In this document: piece by piece, positions 21,201-32,561 of the stretch
Layout of the letters: each line of letters begins with the position of its first letter
How positions within the stretch are numbered: position 1 is the stretch's first letter
Source: Ettlia oleoabundans
Lineage: Eukaryota; Chlorophyta; Chlorophyceae; Chlamydomonadales
NCBI GenBank assembly: GCA_019693395.1
Contig: JAAMXP010001762.1
Location: forward strand, 1-35,450
DNA length: 35,450 nucleotides
Reading direction: 5' to 3'
Notes under the pieces: model-generated
What the model saw: the letters and a program-made list of their open reading frames with translations, nothing else
Told to the model about the DNA's origin: nothing
Databases searched by the model: none
Program-made: the position numbers and the translations under genes

Positions 21201-24200
21201 CCAAATGTCTGTGACTCCGGATAGGTGCTATCTGTGGTACACAGCCTAAATGCCCACATAGACAGGCTCCAGCGCAGTAACTGGCAGACACCAGGTGCTG
21301 GGCACTTACCCAGCAGCACATCGGACCACGAAAATCCAGTGTTGCCCAGCTGCACGCCCGGCAGCCACTCCACTGCAGATGCAGTCCCCATAACAGGTGA
21401 CGTAGTATGTAAGGGCAGGGCAGCAGGCAGACAGCCCGTGGATACCACTGCCAGCAAATCGGTGATTTAAGCAGAGTTGCATCCTCATTTACGGATATAA
21501 TGGCGAGGAGTGTTTCTCACCACAACTGAACCCCTGGGTGCAACCAGCTTTCACAACCTATTGAGACCCACAGCAACCAGCTGGCAAACTCAAGCCAATT
21601 ACTCCGCACAGCAGGTCATGCAAGCAGACCTCCCCTCCTCTTAACCGGCTATTGCCCCACCGCCGCACCCAAAACAATCCACGCACCAGTGCCGTGCATG
21701 CCAAAGTGCAGCACTGCAGAAGCCGCATAATCATGCTGCAGCCACTGGTAGAAGGCCGCGTACTGGGGGTGGGGGGTGAGGTCCCGCTCAAACAGCAGCC
21801 GCATGGGATCGCCCTCCACACCCAGCAGCGGCTGCACAGATGACACAACAAAGCAAAATGTAGTAATGGTGGGGTGAGGAATACCATGTGGGATGGTGCG
21901 AAGGCTGGGAGGAGACTTCATATGCCCGACTGATATGAGCAACCCACAAGAGCGCCCCAACCACTGACAAGGTGACGCACCACACCAGCATGACAAGCTG
22001 GCGCAAAAGAAGAGCCACATGCACGCTCATACTAGCATCACGCTCATGCCTCAGGCCTCATGTTCATGTTCCCCCACCTGCACCCCAATCCATACGTTGC
22101 CCAGCTGAATCCCGCTGACAAGGCTGGCGCCGCGTGCACTGGTGCTGCATCCAGGCGAAGGGGAGGAGGAAGAGCTTGGCTTTTGAGGCAAATGGTGCGG
22201 TCCGCAGCACGATAGCACAGTCGGATGCCAGGGCGCATGATGCACAGACATTGCCAGCAAGGTTTGAGGTGCAGTTCGTGTAAAAGCAGCCTTGCAGAAC
22301 CCTTTCTTTTTCGATGTTGCCAAGCATTTGAGTGAAAGTAGGCTCCTGTGGGCTGGCTGCGTGCCCAACTCTACATCATACTCATCTCACCTGATACCCT
22401 GGTACTTGCCCAACTCCCCCCACTGCTTCTCCAGCCGCGACACCAGGATGTCGTTGTCGGGTAGGAATGGGATGGGACCTGCACCCAGCAAGTTTACCCG
22501 AGGGAAGAAGAGGACGGGGGTGGGTGGGTGAGGGGGCGCGGGGGTTATAGGTGTTCAATGTGACGAGAAGAAAATTGTAAGGGGATGAGCTCCAGCAAGT
22601 AAAGCAAGGGTGGGGAATGAAAAATGGACGTGGGCTCAAGAGGAAATCAACAAAAGGGGTATGGCAATGGCAGGGAGGAGGGCAGGCTTGCAGCACAATG
22701 TGCTCAGTCCTAGGCAGGCAGCCAGGCAAGTAGTTGGCATGCGCCTCACCCCATTCCGATGGCCCCCACTCTGGCGGGTACGTCAGCATCTCCTTCAATT
22801 TCTGGGGCTCTACGTCGACAGCCACGGCCTTGGCTCCATAGCCCTCCGCATCGCCCGCCCCGCGCCGCATCACACCCGCTGCGCCCTCTGCAAGCGGTAA
22901 CAATGGTAGGGAGCCTCAGCGGAGACGGCGCTGGCTGTGGGAACACAGCAAATCTTTCCACAATGTCCGCAGCTGACAAAATCCGTAGCTGGGCAAAGCT
23001 AGCCGCTTGCAGATGTTGATTGCGGGCTGAAGCAACCAATGCTGCCCAGCCCCAGCGGCCCCACCCGGCACCACGCCCCATCCCCGCCAAACACAGACCC
23101 ATACGCCCAACAGTCAACAGCCTGCTTGCCTGCAATGGCTCGCTGGTCCTCCTGCATCTGCAGTGCCGCCACTATTGCCTCGCCTGCACCTTCCAAGTCC
23201 TCACTCAGATCGCCCAAGTCATAGCCCTCCTGCAGGCGGCAAGCAGGGCAGGAGACCAGTAAATCTCCCATGCTCACGACTTGTGCCAGGTTGTTGAAAG
23301 TGGGACTGCCAGTAGTGAATAGTGTTGGGATTGATGCCCTGCTCTGCTCCATACAAAACTGTGATGGAAGCACACCCATGCCCAGCTCAGCGCTTTGTTA
23401 GCCTGTGAAACCCATGTTTCAAATATATGGTAGCTTGGCTGTTCAGCTCCTAACCTGCCGCAGCGTCGCCAGCAGCCTCTCAAGCGACTTGGGCACGTTG
23501 AGCAATGCAGCGGTACCAGTGGCCCCCACACCCGGCGGGAAGCCGTACAGCAGGATGGCCAGCTTGCGGTCCTGCTTGTGGGTAAACGGGTGGGGGCGGT
23601 GGATTGGTGGAGGAACAGCGTGTGGGGCAACTAGAGCGGCTTGAGGATATGAGAGGAGGTCAGGGCAGGGCCAGGCAGGAGGGGGACACCGGGCAGGGCA
23701 GCACAAGGGGTGATGTGAGGAGGGCTGTACGGCACTGCTCTTGCATCCCTGGTCTCAGCTAGATTTCCCAAAACTGCAGGCCTGTTGCTGGTTTGCCAAA
23801 GCAGGGGCAATGGAGGCAGCAGCAACAGAACAAGGAGCAGGAATTAAAAACAGCCACTAGAGGAGCACACACAGCAGCCCGAGTGACACAAACTACGTAT
23901 CGTGCTACCCCGCCAACCTAGTCCTGTATTGATGCATTACTTCAAGATACCACACTCACGCCACCCACCCACCTGCGGGGGTGCGCGCCTCAATGCTACC
24001 CACTTGTGCAGGCGCTTAGCCAGGCGCTTCACCCGCTCGGGCACTAGGTAGATGTTGTCGCCCACCAGCCCACCCAGGGGCACTGCAAGCGTGGGGACAC
24101 TCAAGGGAGCAAACCAGAAACCATCAACAAGTGGGGCGTCGTGAAGACAGTCTTTGGGAATCAACCACGAATCCCACGTTGATATATCCACCAGGCCGGC

Positions 24201-27200
24201 TACCCGCCCATCCACCAGGCCAATCACCCACCCACCCACCCACCCACTACCTCCACCCAGCTGTGGCGCCGGCCACCCACCCACCTGTGTCGATGGCTCC
24301 ATCCAGCTCAGGCAGCGAGTAGAGCACCACCGACTGCAGGCCGCCTATGCCGTCACGCACCCAGCTGGCCATGTCCTGCAACACACCGAGATGCAGGGAC
24401 AAGACAGGCAATGGCCAATAGGGGAGGGAGGCAGGGTGAATGGAACAGAGGCTGCGCAGCGGACCACATTGGCAGCAGAGAAGGGCAAGGTCAAATACAG
24501 TGCACATAGTCGGGAAACTCTTCGGGCAACCCCACGCTGCCCCACTCTTGCTCAAAGACTATCCACCCATACATCCCACCCATCCTCCACCCAACCCCTC
24601 CTGCACCAACCACATACCTGAATGAGCAGGGGTGCAGCCACCACGTAGGGCACGTTCTTGGACCCAAGTATGGCCTTGGCTATCTCAGACTGCCGCCCGC
24701 CCTCCATCGTGCCAGCGGGGCCACCCACCAAAGGAAAGCCCACTGCACGGCCAGGGGTTAGGTACTTAAACAGATTGGAGCAGAAGGCTGTTATGTAAAC
24801 CCCATGCTAGGTTTACGCAAGACCAAACAAGTACAGAGCCTGCCGGACAGAGCTCCACAGAAGGCCGGGCATATGCATACACACACATGCAAGCGAGGCC
24901 TGTTTAATCTGTGCTGCATTCATCGGATTGCGGACATGCTGCGACTCCAGCCACGTAACCATCTGCATTTGTTTGCTGGTGACTGTCATGGATCCCACCT
25001 GTGTTCACAATGGCATCAACCAGCACGGCGTCCCCGCTCAGAGTGGGGCTGGTCTTTACTCCAGACCGCAATAGCTGCTGCTCGTGAGTGGTGGTCAGAG
25101 AGTCACGTACCTGCAGCACAGGCAGGTGGGACAATGGGGTGGCCTTAGTACAGCAGGGCAGGCAGACAAACAGGCCGCCGCAGGGGCATAACTGCACATC
25201 ACGGGAGCATGCCAAACATGGATCCATTGCGAGGATCACAGACTGCCGTAAAGACTGCAATCTGCTGGCCCATGTAGGCTGTGAAAATCCTGACAATGTG
25301 ACCAACATGCAAATTTGTCAGTAGTACTGTTTGAATTGATGTATTCAGCCACACACAGCCACACAGCTCCACTGGAGTATGCCCCTGCCATTCATTCACA
25401 AGCTTACCACTGTGTGCGCCTCCACGCCGTTCATGAATATGGGTACAGGCCTGATCTTGTACTGCTCCATGCATTCAATCAGCTGTGCAATGTACGGCTG
25501 TTCAGTGATGACATGCTTGCGGTACAGCAGGATGCCAACTGCGGGTTCAGATGGGTGAAGTACGGGTTCGGGGGCAGGCATAGGGGATGTAGGTGGGAGG
25601 TGGGGTTGGGGGGGCTGCAGGCGCGCAGCCATTGCAGTTGATCTGCTGCTGTCCAAGTCCCCAGCCAAATGTACTGCAGGCAACAGGACAACCCACGCTT
25701 GTTCAGGGTTAACTGCCCCTCGTGTGCCACGCCAGCCTATCACAACTGCTTCCTCAGCGCACCTGTGGGTGCTGTGGGGTCCCGCACAGGGCCCTCCCGC
25801 TCATACCAACGCATGTAGTCAGCAGGTGTAGCAAAGTAGCCGTGGTAAGCAGGGTGCAAGCAACCGGTGGCAGGGGTCTCAACCACCTCTTGAGGCTGCA
25901 GGGTGGAAAAAAGAAGAGCAGGGGTGAGGACAAAACCTGGGGTGTGGCAGCTGGGGCCAGGCACATTGGCACCAGGAGTGGTGCGAGTACTGCACAACGC
26001 TGAGTGGTGCAACTAAAAGTTGCCCCACGTGCCCAGACCTGCATGTCGCGCTACACTTCCTTGCCCAACACGAACAGGAGTCGATGCAACCTGGATGGTT
26101 GTGTAATGAATCAGCTCTCTGGAAGGTTGCAAACAAGACCTGAAAAAACTAAAACAGGTCTCCCACCCACCTTAGCATCAGCCGCCTCCAGCCCAAAGCA
26201 CTCCTTGGCCAGGTACAGAAACATGGAGACCACGTTGTCTAGTCCGCCCTGGTTCCAGTAGGCATAGGTCGTCAGCCATATGCGCAGGTCACGCACCTTC
26301 TGCCCTGCAGGGCAATACAGAGCACGGGTGCATAATGCACCCCGGGTGGCACCGTTCAGTCTGAAGAAGCGGCACAAGATATGTTGAGTGGGGCAGGTTT
26401 GGCAAGCACGTGCCACATGCAGTGCTGCACCAGCGACGAGCAACAACACTAACACGACAATTCGCCAGCAGCACGGCAGAACAGCAGCCCACCAGTGGGA
26501 ATGTGTCCTACTCGGCCTTGCTGGTCTGCGCCCACCTGGCAGAAACTTGAGCAGCTTGGGGCCGATCTTCAAAAAGGAGAGGTAGCCCACCATCTTGTCC
26601 TCCTCCCGCCCGCTCCCAAACAGGCTCAGCACTTTCTTCACTGCTGGAGGTGGCCCTTTAGACTTTCCAGCAGGGGCCATCTTGAAGCCCCCCACCTGGG
26701 TGGCCTCCATAAGCTCAAGCGAGGACTCAAACACCAGCCGAACAGGCACCCGCTGTATGCGGGCACGCAGCCACTCCACCTGCAAGGAGGGTTGAGGGTT
26801 GCAGGATGGGCAACATGGATGTGGAGAACTTCCAGCCAGAACCAACCCTTTGCAGCTGCTCATGACACTGAAGCCCGCTTAAAGGGCAATGAGCCACATC
26901 ACGCCTCTTGTATAACCTTAGCCCAGCATTGCGCAGCACGCAAATGCCAGGTTCCTGCTGTGTAGCTTCTTGCCTGGTCAAAATCGAAGAGCAGGCTGGC
27001 GAACAGCACATCGGCTCCCTGCAAAGCCGCCTCCACCTCGGCACGCCTGGGGCCTGCAGATCCCAACAGGCAAGCGAGATAAGTGACTGGCACCGTCGTC
27101 AACAGACTGGCAGCGTTGCAACGAAGCCTGGCCTGGCCACTTTGGTCAAAAACGCCGGGCAAAGTGGATATGCAAGTAAGCAGGCAGAAAGGATGTGGAA

Positions 27201-28665
27201 GATTGTGGCCACAACCTGGGCACTTTGGTCTTTTTCGAACCTCAACTACCCCCATACAAACAGCTTGCCAGCTCTTCCCGCCCATTTGCCAGCCTGCTAG
27301 CTGCTAATGCAGGGCCCATGCTGCAACGTAACTGCTACTAACTTTTCTCAAGCAGCACTCACTCACCCAGGTCCCTGTCACTAAAGACACGCAGGGAGAT
27401 GGCCGGGCAGGCACGAGCCAGCGCCACCGCCGCCTTCTTGTACAGGTCAACGTTGAAGCTCTCGAAGCCGGTGATCAGCACCACCTTCATGCTATGCTTC
27501 TTGCTTACGGCAGCGCCAACGCCACTGTCAAAGCGGGTGGCAAGCGAATAAGCAATGGGACAAGCGGAAAGAGGTAAAAAAGGGGAAAATACTCCATCAC
27601 AATGGACCTCTCATATAGATACTGTTCCAATAGCACACTTCAAGGCCGGCAGACATGCAAAAAACCACCCTGGCTAGCTGCTCCATGCAGGCCTGTTTGT
27701 GGGCAGGAAAAGCTCTCTCACCTGCTCGCCTCCTTGTTTGCACCATCCCATTTTCCCACCGCCTCGTCATACTCATTGTACTCCGCCGCCTGCCATTCCC
27801 GCTGCCTTGCAGCCTCCAGAACTGCCGCCACATCCTCAATCTCCCGCTCCATGCGGCTGCGCTGCAGCTTCAACTCACTGACTTTTGACTGGAAGGCCAG
27901 CCATCCCTGAGGGTCACCCCGCTCCTTGGCCTGGATCAAAGCCGCCACCAGCTGCAAAAGGAACCCAATGCAGGGAGTGATGCAGCGTCACAATTGACTA
28001 GTGCACAGCGCGAGCCTCGGTTTGTTAGACCCAATGCCTGCTCGACATAAAACACCAAGCTGCTTAGATGGGCTATAGCCCTGGCACCTGATCTCGCAAG
28101 TCACCTTGGGTGAGGAGCGACCCAGCTCGCCAAATGCCGCCTCATTGAGGGACCGCATATCCGGGAGCGCCGCTGCCAGCTGCTCCTGCAGCGACTTGCT
28201 GTCTGCCTCTCTTTCAGGCCGAGGAAGCTCCACCCCAACAAACACGCTGCTGTACAGGTCATCTATCTTGCTGCTGAGCTCCGTCGCCTGCTCAAACAAC
28301 AGGGTGGGGAGGAAGGCCGTGCAGTCGGTGTCGCAACTGAAGGGCTGATGTGCCATCAACTCTACAGCCTTCCCGCAACAGCATCAGCGCAAGAGATCAC
28401 ATCTTACAACACACCAAGCTTTGCTTTCTGCAAGCCATCAGCAGGGCATGCGTTAGGCGTTCACCTGGTTGCGCAGCTCAACAAGCTGCGCTTCAAGCTT
28501 GGCAGGGGCGGTGGGCGCCACTGGTTGCTCCTCTTGCGACATTTCCCGCACAAAGCGCTCGGCTTCGCTCATCAGAAATTCAGCAGGACCTGTCGCGCTG
28601 CCCTTGGCAGCGCGCGACGCCCGGGAAAGCCTCCTCCAGCCGACTCGGGTGCCAGCCAGGCGCAT
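15202..28665 (-). CDS. CHLH2: Magnesium chelatase H subunit, bacterial (BchH/CHLH2) type, with long N-terminal extension
   Basis: H subunit of plastid Mg-chelatase: binds protoporphyrin IX and, with the D and I ATPase subunits, inserts Mg2+, the first committed step of chlorophyll synthesis. Exons: 28465..28665, 28105..28287, 27722..27951, 27367..27524, 26974..27053, 26536..26779, 26171..26304, 25763..25895, 25408..25538, 24999..25110, 24618..24742, 24285..24375, 23973..24082, 23455..23571, 23130..23229, 22750..22887, 22391..22478, 22078..22114, 21687..21831, 21310..21372, 20897..21055, 20384..20661, 20096..20180, 19739..19871, 19276..19475, 18951..19054, 18586..18676, 18113..18300, 17678..17792, 17339..17435, 16998..17079, 16727..16807, 16353..16474, 15706..15873, 15202..15367. 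All join in frame: 1562 aa. The core starts near Met217 (KVVLITGFESFNVDLYKKA). Motifs: FSDRDLG, LPELDGAIDTVPLGGLVGDN, HFGMHGTVEWLPG (846-858), CNNPSESIIAKRRGYGT, VLPTGRNIHALDPY, NLWGLDAIKTKGES, SVEYGLTDIQEYYA, KLLNPKWAEAM, MLEAAGRGMW. These match green-bacterial BchH better than plant CHLH (HFGTHGSLEFMPG). Residues 1-25 are Arg/Ser/Ala-rich, possibly transit; 26-216 are charged with coiled-coil character. Exon 20384..20661 holds an Ala/Gly-rich insertion. Other possible ATGs: 28710, 28851. Four introns are GC-AG. Confidence 0.93.
15441..15546. repeat. GT/GGT microsatellite with a 17-N assembly gap
   Basis: A G/T-only simple repeat (GTGTGT, then GGTGGT, then TGTGTG, then GGTGG) is broken by 17 Ns at 15523-15539. 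It lies in the last intron of the H gene, so the coding model is unaffected. The gap size is probably arbitrary. Confidence 0.9.
16175..16290. repeat. G-tract followed by C-rich repeat in an H-gene intron
   Basis: Ten Gs, then GGGCGGGCGGG (16175-16200), are followed within 20 bp by a run of CCCA/CCCAC units (16221-16290). The G part has four or more G-triplets with short loops, so it could form a quadruplex on the plus strand. The segment sits in the intron between exons 33 and 34 of the H gene. Confidence 0.6.
24226..24248. repeat. CCCA simple repeat
   Basis: A short tandem run of CCCA units lies in the H-gene intron between exons 12 and 13. It adds to the many C/A-rich tracts in the introns of this window. 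Confidence 0.7.
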
Positions 28666-28725
28666 GGCTGGGATACTTAGCAGCTTGCTGCCACCCCCGG
28701 CAATACGCATATTGTGGCATGTCTC

Positions 28726-28731
28726 TATATA
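28726..28731 (-). promoter_or_regulatory. Candidate TATA box of the Mg-chelatase H gene
   Basis: TATATA lies about 60 bp upstream of the ATG at 28665. A start of transcription 25-30 bp downstream would fall past the alternative ATGs at 28710 and 28851. This is why the 28665 start is preferred. Confidence 0.4.
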
Positions 28732-29334
28732 CCGCTTGCCAGAGGCTGTGTGGGTGGGAGAGCAGATGGCGTGGGACGCTGCAAACCCCACGCCCCCACA
28801 CAAGCCTGCCATGGACGGATCAGGAAAAAGTGATTTGAATTGAGTCTCCATCTCCCGTGGGTTGCTTATGGATGGTGAGTGGGTACTGCCAGCTGTGCCG
28901 CCAAGCGGGGCGGGGCACTTACTCTGCTGAGCTTGCAACCCGGCTGCTATGCCTCCGAAAGGGCTTCCTGATACGGCACAAGGCAGCAAGGTAATTCATA
29001 AGTACGTCCATCGCAGTTGCCAACATTACCGGGGACCCACTCGGGCAGCTGTACCCCTTCCACCCGCAGGGCACTTCCCGTCAATACAAGTGCACCGCCA
29101 AATCATCATGCTTCATATATGGCAACCATGGTTTCTATGCAGTTTTGTGGTGCAATAAAATTAGAGAGAGCAGCTTGGGACTTGTGAACACCTGGTGTGA
29201 TAGAGTTGGATACCAACGGAAGTGTTCACACGGTGCAACCCTTGTATGCAGCACGTTGCCAATATTGCGATGTTGATATACTGCACACCTGTGGTGCGGC
29301 TCATTCCAATCACGCAATAATACAGTGCACAAGG
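28732..29334. other. Intergenic region upstream of the Mg-chelatase H gene
   Basis: An open minus-strand frame reaches from the first H exon to about 28989, but has no transit-like features and lies upstream of the TATA candidate. The rest (to 29334) should hold the 3' UTR of the gene ending at 29335. No clear TGTAA was found, and no other gene is visible. Confidence 0.4.
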
Positions 29335-32300
29335 TCAGCGGCGCTGCCGCTTGGGCGCTCGGTCACCTGGGCCGCTGGAATCTGCAACCACATCTGCCGA
29401 TTCAAACAGGGGCTTCAGCGGCACGGGCTTGAGTTCGCGCCACAGCTGGCGTGCTGCCACCATAGGTCCGCTGCTCACACGCCCCTCCACCTCTGCCGCT
29501 GCTGCCTCCCGGGCCTCGGGTGTGAACAGCTTGGCCACTTTCATCAGCAGTGCCACCCAGCTGCTAGGCTTCGCCTTGCCGCTGAACAGATGGCACACGC
29601 CGTCCCACAGCAGCAGCAGGCAGGCCAGTGCAGCTGGCTCCCTCAGCTGGCCGCCAGGCTGGCGCTTTGCCAGCACAGTAAGCCCCTCTCGAAACACTTC
29701 ATCCAGCACCGCCTCGACATCCTTGTGCAACTGCTCATCTGCACCAGAGCATAAGGAAAAACAGCGTCAATGCCAGCACAGGGGCATGGCAGGCAGGGCA
29801 TCAGGTGAGGATGCGAGCAAGCCACAAACAGGGAGCAGAGAGGAGATCATGCCGCGCTATTAAAGCCACGCCGCACAAGTCACACAGCAACCAGGGCACC
29901 TGTGGAGGGGGAGAAGCGGTACCGTGCCAGCACCGGGGCTCCGCGGCTGGCGGCTCGAAGCGCATCCATATAAGTCTGCCCAGCTGCCGCCCAGTACTGC
30001 TCCCCATAGCTGTCGGCGCATGAGGCCAGGAATTGAGCGCGCCTGGCCAGGAATCCAGACAAATAAGAATAAACATACCACTGGTGCCCAAACTCCTCCT
30101 GTTGATTGCAGTTCTGCCATTTGCTGCCTATATCTCCTTGCTGCTGCCCTTGCAGTTGTGGCTGCTGCGGCTCCTGAATGCACAGTTGCTCCTGCTGCTC
30201 CTTCCCCTGCTGCTGCTGCTGCTGTGAGTGCTGCTGCTCCTGCTCCCGTTGCAGCACGGGAGCAGCTCCAGCGGCAGCACCGTTTAGCAATGCAAGATTT
30301 AAGGGCTGCTGGGCTGCTGCATCTGCCCCCAGTCCCGCTCCTGATAATCTTGATCCTTCACCTAGTATGGATCCAGCTGGTTGCAATACCGCCCTTGCCG
30401 CTTCCATAACGCTGGCGCTGCCATTATCCGCGCTGTTGCTGCACCCAGGAGTACAAGTACTGCCACTTGCCAGCTGGATGGCCCGTTCAAACAACTCCTG
30501 GGCATCATTCGGGCCATGCTGCAACAGGTTTGCCAGCTCAACCCCGTCACCACTGTCCCTCACCGCAACTAAGGCATCCTGGGCGGCCACCTGGACAGGG
30601 TTAGCAGCATCAAGGGTGCAAAGATTGACACACATATCCACAGCAGCAGGAGCTCAAAACCCCCTGGCATAAAGCATGCAAGACTGACGATAGCAGGTGG
30701 CAAGTACTGGTCACGCTCGCTCTGTTGCTGTTCATCATCCACACGCACCAGAGCGTGGCGGCAAGCCCAGACCACCCACCTCTTTCAGATCTGCCAGTGC
30801 ACAGAGTGCTGCGGGGTAGAGCGCGTCTGGCTGCAGCTCCTGAATCAGCTCCAGCAGCCGCTGCTGCACCACCTGAAGCTCCTCGCTGTCACTCTGCGGT
30901 GGGTGATGGCTGAGATGGTTGAGAGGAAGAAGGAGCTGGATGATAGACATCAGGTACAGGTACAGGTACAGGGACACTTTCAGCACACTTGCAGTCGCTG
31001 CCCCGCTTGTGACTGTGGGCATGTGTAGGTCTGCTAGATGCAACTGGGATGTTGCAATGCAGAATGCTGCCTGAAATGGCGCTGCGAGCTGTGCACGTGG
31101 AAACCTCACCCCCTTCTTGCCACCGGCGATGGTGGGGTTGAGAGAGGTGACCAGCGCTGCAAGCGCCTGGTGGGGAGAGCAAAGCACCGCATGGCCGCCG
31201 GTGTACAGCCATCCCGCCCAGGCATCTAGCGCCACGGGCAGCCCCCGTTTGGCGGCCGAGTCAGTGGTGACTTCCACAGACCCCTCCCGGGAGCCACCAG
31301 CATCGAGCTGCACAGGAAGTATCGGCACAATGAGCAGAGACTCGAGACCCCCCATGGCGTACTTCCAGCTGTTCATTCATTGGCAGCATGCGCAATGGGT
31401 GTGAAGAAGGCACAGTGCGAGTGGGATTCGGGCCAGCACGTCCTCACCTGTATCCAGCAATGGTCTTCACTGGTTTGCATGCGTGCAGCCGCGAGCTCAG
31501 CATGCTGCTCAGTGTGCCGATTGAGCGTGTGGCAGATGGCGTAGGTGGTAGTCACCACACCCGCGCAGTCGAGCTGTTTCTTTGCCACTGGTACTGCACC
31601 TGGCAGCAGCAGGGCCGCAAAGTTGTACACATGCTGCACGGGGCAAACCGTAAACAGGGTAAGACAGATGTCACCTGGTTGCCTACTATCGGCAAACTCG
31701 ACTGCCACCACAGAGGTGGGCGCAAGGGAGAATACATAGCGCGAGGTGTCTGCCTTGCAGGTCCATGGCGGGTTGAACCATAAATATCCAGCAGACCCGC
31801 ATATCTGTAATGTTGTGCACCGACCTGGGCATGCTGTAAATCTTTGCTGTAGCTTCCCTTATTTAGCTTGCCCCACACCGCATCTGCGATGGCCTTGACC
31901 TTGGCTGCTGGCGAAGGTGCTGCTAATAGGGCGGGGCTAGATGCTAGCTCAACCACCCATGCATTGAGAACTTCCACCAGCTGACTGACTATGCCTGGTA
32001 GGTTTTCAGGCCAGTGCTGCTTGCTCTTATCTTTGGGAGTCAGACTCAATTCCAAAGCTCCCAGGGCAATGCTGCAATGGTTTCACAACTAGAAGCAGCC
32101 TTGAACAGCTGCGGCGAGTGGTAGCTTGCAGTGGAGCAGCTAGAGCCCTCAACAAGTAAGGAGCAAGGGAATGTTGCCCTCAAAGTCCTTACCTTAGCCG
32201 TGCCACATCTGGTGTCTTGGAGGCCACCTCCTGCCGAAGCAGCTGCTCGAAAAACGCAATGCACTGTGCCCTTTCGGGGCTTTGCAGTGCTGCTGGCATA

Positions 32301-32535
32301 ATGAAAGGCGGGGATGTGTAGTGTTGCACCTCAACTGCGTCCTTACCCATGCCAATGGAGCATCAGGCACTCGAGACCTAACGTACTGCCGCACTGCCTC
32401 ACGAGTACTGCTGCCCTTCCTCTATGCGTTACTTTGCCCAAGCTTCCCTAAAATAGCGACGTCCGCGTCATATATATGCCATCAAATCCGCCAGTTGGAT
32501 TCTGAGGGTCACTCACCTCGATCCAAGGGCAGCAT
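29335..32535 (-). CDS. Unrecognised, probably nuclear, Gln-rich helical protein
   Basis: Function not recognised. Exons: 32517..32535 (MLPLDR, start ATG at 32535), 32193..32292, 31825..32071, 31448..31633, 31110..31307, 30780..30893, 29900..30590, 29335..29738. All join in phase to about 652 aa. An alternative start at 32299, in the same frame, gives 648 aa without the tiny first exon. The N-terminal two thirds are Leu/Ala-rich and look helical (LVEVLNAWVVELASSPALLAA; LLELIQELQPDALYPAALCAL), perhaps HEAT-like. The large seventh exon has a Gln-rich stretch (about 30160-30240), then FGHQWYVYSYLSGFLARRAQF. The C terminus ends in the basic PKRQRR, a possible nuclear signal. A ribosome-biogenesis Rix1/PELP1-type protein came to mind, but I saw no defining motif. 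The exon between 31825 and 31633 may be incomplete: a 27-nt in-phase exon near 31681-31707 is possible. The gene is head-to-head with SAD1. Confidence 0.7.
30951..30974. repeat. GGTACA hexamer repeat
   Basis: Between three and four tandem copies of GGTACA lie in the intron between exons 5 and 6 of the unrecognised gene. Each copy contains a GT and an AG, but none is needed by the exon model. Confidence 0.7.
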
Positions 32536-32561
32536 CGCGGCTTTGCACCCGTGATCGGACG
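32471..32561. promoter_or_regulatory. Compact divergent promoter between the unrecognised gene and SAD1
   Basis: The ATG codons of the two genes are at 32535 (minus) and 32562 (plus), leaving 26 bp between them. TATATA at 32471-32476 is about 86-91 bp upstream of the SAD1 ATG and is a plausible TATA box for SAD1. For the minus gene the same element lies within its first intron. If the minus gene really starts at 32299, the element lies about 175 bp upstream of that ATG. Confidence 0.45.

Noticed and set aside
28732..28989. Upstream extension of the H-gene first exon
   Set aside because: The frame is open but begins with TTG, crosses the TATA candidate and lacks transit-peptide character. Kept only as a possible alternative ATG at 28710 or 28851.
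30178..30672. Plus-strand Leu/Cys-rich frames suggesting a membrane protein
   Set aside because: They are the complement of the CAG-rich Gln tract of the minus-strand gene; CTG repeats give poly-Leu or poly-Cys by chance.
30951..30974. Possible CRISPR-like or regulatory array
   Set aside because: It is a short hexamer microsatellite without spacers inside an intron of a eukaryotic gene.
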